Below, one piece after another: positions 58,521-64,000 of a stretch of DNA of 64,000 nucleotides. Source of the DNA: Perlucidibaca aquatica (GTDB taxonomy: Bacteria > Pseudomonadota > Gammaproteobacteria > Pseudomonadales > Moraxellaceae). The notes below the pieces were generated by a model. That model worked only from the letters and a program-made list of their open reading frames with translations, ran no database searches and had not been told where the DNA came from. The stretch is from positions 1,240,001 to 1,304,000 of the forward strand of contig NZ_LZDB01000002.1 of NCBI RefSeq assembly GCF_001676655.1, given 5' to 3'. The position numbers and the translations under genes were made by a program. Position 1 is the first letter of the stretch. Each line of letters begins with the position of its first letter.

Positions 58521-59021
58521 TTATGGCATAGGGTCTGCGACTTCGCTACCGCACAAGGACTTAATTAATTCAGTCAGCGCCAAAACGACTGTTTGCTCAC
58601 GAATTTCCCTGCGATCGCCCGCAAATAATCGGCAAGTGGTTTGCGTTCCTAGCTGACTAGCCCAGGCCAACCAAACTGTGCCTACGGGCTTATCCCGACT
58701 GCCGCCGCCAGGCCCTGCTACACCACTAACAGCTATCGCCCAGTCCGCCCCTGCACGTGCTCTGGCACCTTCAGCCATCGCCGATACCACGGCTTCACTG
58801 ACGGCTCCATGGGCCTCAATCAGCTCGGGCGCAACGCCTAGTTGTGAGGACTTAGCTGCATTGCTGTAGGTCACCCATCCCTGACCAAACCAAGCCGAAC
58901 TGCCCGCAATACGGGTTATGGCCTCAGCAATACCTCCGCCGGTACAGGACTCTGCCGTCGTGACCTGCAAACCTCGCTGTTGCAATGCTTCACCACACTG
59001 TTGAGCTAATTCGGTCAGCAC
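58521..59021 (-). CDS. pncC: Nicotinamide-nucleotide amidase PncC (CinA C-terminal family)
   Basis: Deamidates NMN to nicotinate mononucleotide in NAD salvage. The 166 residues are the stand-alone CinA C-terminal domain, with TTAESCTGGGIAEAIT, ISGVAGPGG-type sequence (VSGVAGPGGGSRDKPVGTV, given in part) and the short C-terminal end. The start is GTG 59021 with GAGGA upstream. It precedes recA as in many Gammaproteobacteria, but the LexA box separates the two transcripts. Confidence 0.93.
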   Translation of the reverse strand: MLTELAQQCGEALQQRGLQVTTAESCTGGGIAEAITRIAGSSAWFGQGWVTYSNAAKSSQLGVAPELIEAHGAVSEAVVSAMAEGARARAGADWAIAVSGVAGPGGGSRDKPVGTVWLAWASQLGTQTTCRLFAGDRREIREQTVVLALTELIKSLCGSEVADPMP

Positions 59022-59158
59022 GTTTTATCCTCAAGAGTTGTCGCGTAGAAGCGCACAGTATCGCCAAAAACAGTATGCTCGGCAGTTCATTATTCATTCT
59101 ACACACGCTCATCTGGTGAGCTATTTCATCCGAATTTCAGATTAAAAGAGAGACACCT

Positions 59159-60316
59159 ATGCTTAATTTCAGCTATCGCAACCCCGTCAAAGTCGTTTTT
59201 GGTGCAGGTAGCATCGCGCAGTTAAGCAAAGAAATTCCGCAAGATGCCCGCGTGCTCATTACCTATGGCGGTGGCAGCGTAAAGACAACAGGGACACTGG
59301 CTGAAGTGCATGCCGCACTCAGCACGCAGACCGTTTTTGAATTTGGCGGCATCGAACCTAACCCGAGCCTGGAAACCATCCAGCGCGCACTTGCCGTGGT
59401 GAAAGCAGAACGCATCGACTTCATTCTTGCGGTGGGCGGCGGTTCGGTAATGGATGGCAGCAAGTTTCTCGCCGCGGCCGCCTGCTACGAGGGCGATGCG
59501 CTGGAACTGCTGCACAGCCGAGGCCGCAAAATTACCGGCGCTTTACCACTGGGCGTGGTCGTGACATTGGCCGCCACCGGCTCAGAAACCAATAACGGTG
59601 GCGTTCTCACGCATCTCGCCACGCACACCAAATTAGCCTTCAGCCACCCGCTGCTGTTTCCGCGCTTCGCCATCATGGATCCCGCCAAAACGCTAACCCT
59701 GCCGGCGCGACAAGTCGGTAACGGCGTGGTTGATGCCTTCGTGCATGTGGTCGAGCAATACCTGACGTATCCGGTCAATGCCAAGGTGCAGGACCGCTTC
59801 GCCGAAGGCCTTCTGCTGACACTTATCGAAGATGGCCCGAAAGCCTTGTCAGAGCTAGATAATGTCGAAGTTCGTGCCAACCTAATGTGGGCCGCCAGCC
59901 AAGCACTTAATGGCCTCATTGGCGCCGGCGTGCCGCAGGACTGGTCTACACACATGATCGGCCACGAGTTGACCGCCGCGCACGGCATTGATCATGCACA
60001 AACGCTGGCCATCGTGCTGCCGGCGATGTTGCAAGATCAGCGCGAAGCCAAGCACGACAAGCTCGTGCAGTACGCCGAGCGCGTGTGGAATTTGCGCGAC
60101 GGCAATGCCGATGAGCGTATTACCGCCGCCATCGCCAAGACCCGTGACTTCTTTGAAACCATGCAGGTGCCGACGCGACTCTCTGCGTATGGTGTCGGCG
60201 CAGAGCATCTCGATCATCTCGTCGGGCAGCTGCAGGCGCACGGCATGATCAAGCTCGGCGAGCGTCAGGCTGTCACGCCCGAGGTCTCGCGCCGCGTCTT
60301 GGAGGCAGCACTCTAA
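59159..60316 (+). CDS. Iron-containing alcohol dehydrogenase (YqhD-like)
   Basis: NAD(P)-dependent group III alcohol dehydrogenase of 385 residues. Family features are VVFGAGSI near the N terminus, GGGSVMDGSK near residue 98, and TGSETNNGGV. The metal ligands lie in the region DAFVHVVEQYL and GHELTAAHGIDHAQTL. E. coli YqhD reduces short aldehydes with NADPH. The start has AAGAGAGA upstream. The stop overlaps the start of the second dehydrogenase (TAATG), and GC content climbs through its second half. Confidence 0.92.
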   Translation: MLNFSYRNPVKVVFGAGSIAQLSKEIPQDARVLITYGGGSVKTTGTLAEVHAALSTQTVFEFGGIEPNPSLETIQRALAVVKAERIDFILAVGGGSVMDGSKFLAAAACYEGDALELLHSRGRKITGALPLGVVVTLAATGSETNNGGVLTHLATHTKLAFSHPLLFPRFAIMDPAKTLTLPARQVGNGVVDAFVHVVEQYLTYPVNAKVQDRFAEGLLLTLIEDGPKALSELDNVEVRANLMWAASQALNGLIGAGVPQDWSTHMIGHELTAAHGIDHAQTLAIVLPAMLQDQREAKHDKLVQYAERVWNLRDGNADERITAAIAKTRDFFETMQVPTRLSAYGVGAEHLDHLVGQLQAHGMIKLGERQAVTPEVSRRVLEAAL

Positions 60317-61470
60317 TGGCGATTTCATTCAGCTTCGAAACCAGCCCGCGCATCCTCTGCGAACAAGGCAGCGCCAGCCGTCTCGGCACACTGGCCGCCG
60401 AGCTGGGCGCACGCCATGTCTTTATCGTGACCGACCGCTTTCTGCATGACAGCGGTCTGACGGCTTCGCTGATCGCCGGCATGCAGGCTGCGAGCATCAG
60501 CTTCACGCTCTATACCGATGTCCTCGCTGATCCGCCCGAAGCCAGCGTCGAAGCCGCCGTGGCTGCTGCTGTGACATCCGGTGCCGATGCCGTGATCGGT
60601 TTTGGCGGCGGCAGCTCCATGGATACCGCCAAGCTGGTCGCCCTGCTCGCCCGCTCGCCGCAGACGCTGGCCGACATCTATGGCCCCGGCCTCGCCAAGG
60701 GCCCGCGCCTGCCGCTGATTCAAGTGCCGACCACCGCCGGCACTGGCTCGGAAGTCACGCCGATTTCGATTCTGACCACGCCCAGCGACGAGAAAAAAGG
60801 CGTGGTATCAAGCCTGCTGTATCCGGACATTGCCGTGCTCGACAGTACGCTGACACTGGGCCTGCCCGCCGGCATCACTGCCGCCACGGGCATTGACGCC
60901 ATGGTGCATGCCATCGAGGCCTACACCAGCAAGCACAAGAAGAATCCGCTGTCAGATGCCCTCGCGCTGCAAGCCCTGAAAGCCCTGCACGACAACATCC
61001 GCATCGTGCTCAAGGACGGAAAAAATGCCGATGCCCGCGAAGCCATGCTGCTCGGCTCGCTGTTTGCCGGCATGGCCTTCGCCAATGCGCCGGTCGCGGC
61101 CGTGCATGCGCTGGCCTATCCGCTCGGCGGGCACTATCACCTGCCTCACGGCCTGACCAATGCGCTGGTGCTGGCACCGGTGCTGGCCTTCAATCAGCCC
61201 GCCGCCGCGCGTCACTATGCCGAACTCGAACGCCACCTCGACAGCTCCGCCAGCGGCGATGACCAGGTCGCCTCCCACGCCTTCATCCGACGCATGACTG
61301 CGCTGGTCGGCGAGATGCCGTTCGACCAGACCCTGCGTGGCAACGGCGTGCCGGAAGCCGACCTGCCCATGCTCGCCCGCGATGCCATGGCCGTACAGCG
61401 CCTGCTCGTCAACAACCCGCGCGAGGTCAGCTACGACGACGCGCTCGCCCTTTACCAAGCCGTTTACTGA
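60316..61470 (+). CDS. Iron-containing alcohol dehydrogenase (second copy)
   Basis: A 384-residue group III alcohol dehydrogenase from a different subgroup than its upstream neighbour. It has GFGGGSSMDTAKLVALLA (about 95-112), VPTTAGTGSEVTPISI, and the metal-binding region IDAMVHAIEAY with HALAYPLGGHYHLPHGLTNA (given in part). Possible substrates include 4-hydroxybutyrate, 1,3-propanediol or ethanol-type alcohols. Position upstream of a succinate-semialdehyde-type dehydrogenase makes a 4-hydroxybutyrate role worth testing. Confidence 0.92.
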   Translation: MAISFSFETSPRILCEQGSASRLGTLAAELGARHVFIVTDRFLHDSGLTASLIAGMQAASISFTLYTDVLADPPEASVEAAVAAAVTSGADAVIGFGGGSSMDTAKLVALLARSPQTLADIYGPGLAKGPRLPLIQVPTTAGTGSEVTPISILTTPSDEKKGVVSSLLYPDIAVLDSTLTLGLPAGITAATGIDAMVHAIEAYTSKHKKNPLSDALALQALKALHDNIRIVLKDGKNADAREAMLLGSLFAGMAFANAPVAAVHALAYPLGGHYHLPHGLTNALVLAPVLAFNQPAAARHYAELERHLDSSASGDDQVASHAFIRRMTALVGEMPFDQTLRGNGVPEADLPMLARDAMAVQRLLVNNPREVSYDDALALYQAVY

Positions 61471-61484
61471 GCCGCTTACCGATC

Positions 61485-61952
61485 ATGTCAAACCCACTGA
61501 AATCGCAAGCCCGCAGCGACTACGCCCACTTCCTCAGCATCCCCACACGCTGGATGGACAATGACATCTACGGGCATGTCAACAACGTCAACTACTACAG
61601 TTTTTTCGACACCGCCGTGAATCGCTATTTGATTGATGCCGGTGTGCTCGATATTCACAACGGCAGTACTGTCGGCTTTGTGGTGGAAACTCAGTGCCAG
61701 TATTTCGCGCCGATTGCCTTCCCGGACACAGTCCACGCAGGCATCCGCGTGGCGCAGTTGGGCAACCGTAGCGTACGCTACGAAGTCGGTCTGTTTCGCA
61801 ATGACGACTCGACGCCAGCCGCCGCCGGCCATTTCGTGCATGTCTATGTTGATCGCGCCAGCAACCAGCCGGTGACCATCCCCGACCATGCCCGTGCTGC
61901 TATGCAAGCACTGGTCCTGCCCTTGCCTGAAATGCCGGGAGCACCCTCATGA
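61485..61952 (+). CDS. Hotdog-fold acyl-CoA thioesterase (4HBT type)
   Basis: A 155-residue hotdog thioesterase of the 4-hydroxybenzoyl-CoA type. The catalytic Asp is in the N-terminal motif MDNDIYGHVNNVNYYSFFDT (about residues 24-43), the typical DxxxHVNN signature. The rest of the fold (VETQCQYFAPIAFPDTVHA, given in part) fits. The stop overlaps the start of the aldehyde dehydrogenase gene by four bases, so it is coupled in the same operon. Confidence 0.88.
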   Translation: MSNPLKSQARSDYAHFLSIPTRWMDNDIYGHVNNVNYYSFFDTAVNRYLIDAGVLDIHNGSTVGFVVETQCQYFAPIAFPDTVHAGIRVAQLGNRSVRYEVGLFRNDDSTPAAAGHFVHVYVDRASNQPVTIPDHARAAMQALVLPLPEMPGAPS

Positions 61953-63400
61953 ACGCCCTGATCCGCCAGCAAGCCTTTATCAACGGCGAATGGCGCGATG
62001 CCGATCACGGCGGCCGCCACGCCGTGCACAACCCGGCCACCGGCGAGCTGATTGCCGAAGTGCCCGACATGGGGGCCGACGAAACCCGCGCTGCCATCGC
62101 TGCCGCCAACGCCGCACTGCCAGCCTGGCGAGCACGACCGGCCAAGGAACGCAGCAACCTGCTGCGCAAATGGTTCGATCTGGTCATGGCCAATCAGGAG
62201 GCGCTGGCGCAACTGATGACTGCCGAACAAGGCAAGCCGCTGATGGAGGCCCGTGGCGAAGTCGCCTACGGCGCCTCCTTCATCGAATGGTTCGCCGAAG
62301 AAGGCAAGCGCGTCTATGGCGAGACGATTCCAGCGCCCAGTGCTGACCGCCGGCTCATCGTGCTGCGCCAGCCGGTCGGCGTCATCGCCGCCATCACGCC
62401 GTGGAATTTCCCGGTCGCGATGATCACGCGCAAGGTCGCGCCGGCACTGGCCGTGGGCTGCACCGCTGTGGTCAAACCCGCCGAAGCCACGCCGCTCTGC
62501 GCACTCGCGCTGGCTGCGCTGGCGCAGGAAGCCGGCATTCCCGCCGGCGTACTCAACATCGTCACCACCGCCCGCCCCGCTGCCGTCGGTGATGAGCTGA
62601 CGCGCAACCCGACGGTGCGCAAACTGTCGTTTACCGGCTCCACCGGCGTCGGCAAACACCTCATGGCCGCCTGTGCCGGCACGGTGAAACGCCTGTCGCT
62701 GGAGCTCGGTGGCAACGCCCCGTTCATCGTGCTGGATGACGCCGACCTCGATGCCGCTGTGTTCGGCGCGCTCGCCTCGAAGTATCGCAACGCCGGCCAG
62801 ACCTGCGTCTGCGCCAACCGCTTCCTCGTGCACAGCAGCGTCTACGATGCTTTCGCGGCAAAACTGCACGCCGCCGTCAGTGCCTTCAAAATTGGTGATG
62901 GTGCCAGCGATGGCACGCAGATCGGTCCGCTGATCAACGCAGCCGCCGTCGCCAAGGTCGAGCGTCTGGTCGATGCCACCGTCGCGGCCGGCGCCACCTG
63001 CACGCTCGGCGGCCAGCGCCATGCGCTCGGCGGCAACTTCTATGCCCCGACGATCCTGACCAATGTCAGCGCCGACATGCCCATCGCCGTCGAAGAAAGT
63101 TTCGGACCTGTAGCGCCCCTCATTCGCTTTGAAACTGACGATGACGCCGTGCGCATCGCCAATGCCGTGCCCGCGGGGCTGGCAGCCTATCTTTACGGCA
63201 ATGACCTGAAGCGCGTCTGGTCAATTGCCGAGCGTCTGGAATACGGCATGGTTGGCATTAATGAGGGCATCATTTCGAATGAAATGGCTCCATTTGGCGG
63301 CATGAAAGAATCCGGGTTGGGGCGTGAAGGCTCACACCATGGCATCGATGAGTTTTTGGAAATGCAGTACCTGTGTTTGGGGGGGATGGCGACGCGCTAA
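61949..63400 (+). CDS. NAD(P)-dependent succinate-semialdehyde-type aldehyde dehydrogenase
   Basis: Oxidises an aldehyde, by family resemblance succinate semialdehyde (GabD/DavD), to the acid. The 483 residues contain PWNFPVAMITRKVAPALAVG, FTGSTGVGKHLMAA and LELGGNAPFIVLDDADLD with the catalytic Glu. The catalytic Cys is in GQTCVCANR, and FGGMKESGLGREGS is near the end. The GC content falls from about 70% near 63,000 to about 47% near 63,250 within the gene, counted over 60-base lines. It is the last gene of the dehydrogenase operon. Confidence 0.9.
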   Translation: MNALIRQQAFINGEWRDADHGGRHAVHNPATGELIAEVPDMGADETRAAIAAANAALPAWRARPAKERSNLLRKWFDLVMANQEALAQLMTAEQGKPLMEARGEVAYGASFIEWFAEEGKRVYGETIPAPSADRRLIVLRQPVGVIAAITPWNFPVAMITRKVAPALAVGCTAVVKPAEATPLCALALAALAQEAGIPAGVLNIVTTARPAAVGDELTRNPTVRKLSFTGSTGVGKHLMAACAGTVKRLSLELGGNAPFIVLDDADLDAAVFGALASKYRNAGQTCVCANRFLVHSSVYDAFAAKLHAAVSAFKIGDGASDGTQIGPLINAAAVAKVERLVDATVAAGATCTLGGQRHALGGNFYAPTILTNVSADMPIAVEESFGPVAPLIRFETDDDAVRIANAVPAGLAAYLYGNDLKRVWSIAERLEYGMVGINEGIISNEMAPFGGMKESGLGREGSHHGIDEFLEMQYLCLGGMATR

Positions 63401-63422
63401 TGGCGCGTACCCATTCTTATTT

Positions 63423-63437
63423 ATAGTTAAAAGCTAT
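63423..63437. promoter_or_regulatory. OxyR-type operator half upstream of katG
   Basis: ATAGTTAAAAGCTAT fits ATAG-N-T-N3-A-N-CTAT at every fixed position. It lies 118 bases before katG, and a second copy seven bases on is poor. Hydrogen-peroxide control of katG by OxyR is the natural reading. Confidence 0.65.
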
Positions 63438-63497
63438 TGTTAATACATAAAAATCAAAATTTAAACTTTACAGCTAGCGGTCAATAATGCTTTATGA

Positions 63498-64000
<503 letters not shown>

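Noticed and set aside
61844-63022. 392-codon open frame opposite the aldehyde dehydrogenase
   Set aside because: It is the antisense shadow of a GC-rich gene: Gly/Ala/Asp/Arg-rich, no family motif and no ribosome-binding site.

Overview
This 64 kb window is chromosomal DNA of a gammaproteobacterium, most likely in or near the Pseudomonadales/Moraxellales. The signs are the pncC-recA-recX-alaS-lysC-csrA-tRNA-Ser(GCU)-tRNA-Arg(ACG) block, the uvrY-uvrC-pgsA-tRNA-Gly block, a single LolC/E-type subunit next to LolD (LolF-like), PdxB, UPF0149 and TrhO. It is gene-dense and mostly housekeeping. I see no prophage, insertion sequence, CRISPR array, rRNA operon or replication origin. No gap between genes exceeds 300 bases. 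Genes are cut at both ends: comEC on the left and katG on the right.

Layout. 1-12.4 kb: comEC (partial), a DUF2062 protein, lolD-lolF, a glycerophosphodiesterase, an M48 lipoprotein protease, glpD, murI, tRNA-Gly, pgsA, uvrC and uvrY. 12.6-24.3 kb: a PBP7-type endopeptidase with a Lys/Ala-rich linker, a YgjP-type metalloprotease, recQ, a UPF0149 protein, trhO-bolA, a fatty acid desaturase, a sodium/solute symporter, pdxB, a Nudix hydrolase overlapping a MATE exporter, and a TusA-like protein. 24.3-34.8 kb: an AmpG/PAT-type MFS carrier, purU overlapping an AraC regulator, HIT and TauE proteins, a TrmH-type methyltransferase overlapping a second AraC regulator, a divergent DUF4345/fatty-acid-hydroxylase pair, a class II aldolase, an acyltransferase and an orphan periplasmic binding protein.

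34.8-45.3 kb: valine/isobutyrate catabolism (mmsB, isobutyryl-CoA-type dehydrogenase, mmsA) with a divergent LysR gene, an unrecognised secreted 593-residue protein, the glutathione-dependent formaldehyde pathway (frmA-fghA), and a lipoprotein carrying two DUF4394 units. 45.3-51.4 kb: an MscS channel, an alpha/beta hydrolase with an Asp nucleophile, a YihG-type acyltransferase, a royal-jelly/yellow-type beta-propeller, an SDR, and a fusion of two CDGSH iron-sulfur motifs to an alpha/beta hydrolase. 51.4-59.0 kb: the tRNA-csrA-lysC-alaS-recX-recA-pncC block with a perfect LexA box. 59.1-64 kb: two iron-type alcohol dehydrogenases, a thioesterase and a succinate-semialdehyde-type dehydrogenase in one operon, then katG behind a perfect OxyR-type half-operator.

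The window carries both a GacA-type response regulator (UvrY) and CsrA, so the Gac/Csr circuit is probably active. The most unusual items are the tandem-CDGSH/hydrolase fusion, the compositionally mosaic alcohol/aldehyde dehydrogenase operon, the unrecognised secreted protein, and the AraC/DUF4345/hydroxylase locus with helically phased direct repeats. I saw no clearly new multi-gene defence or mobile system.
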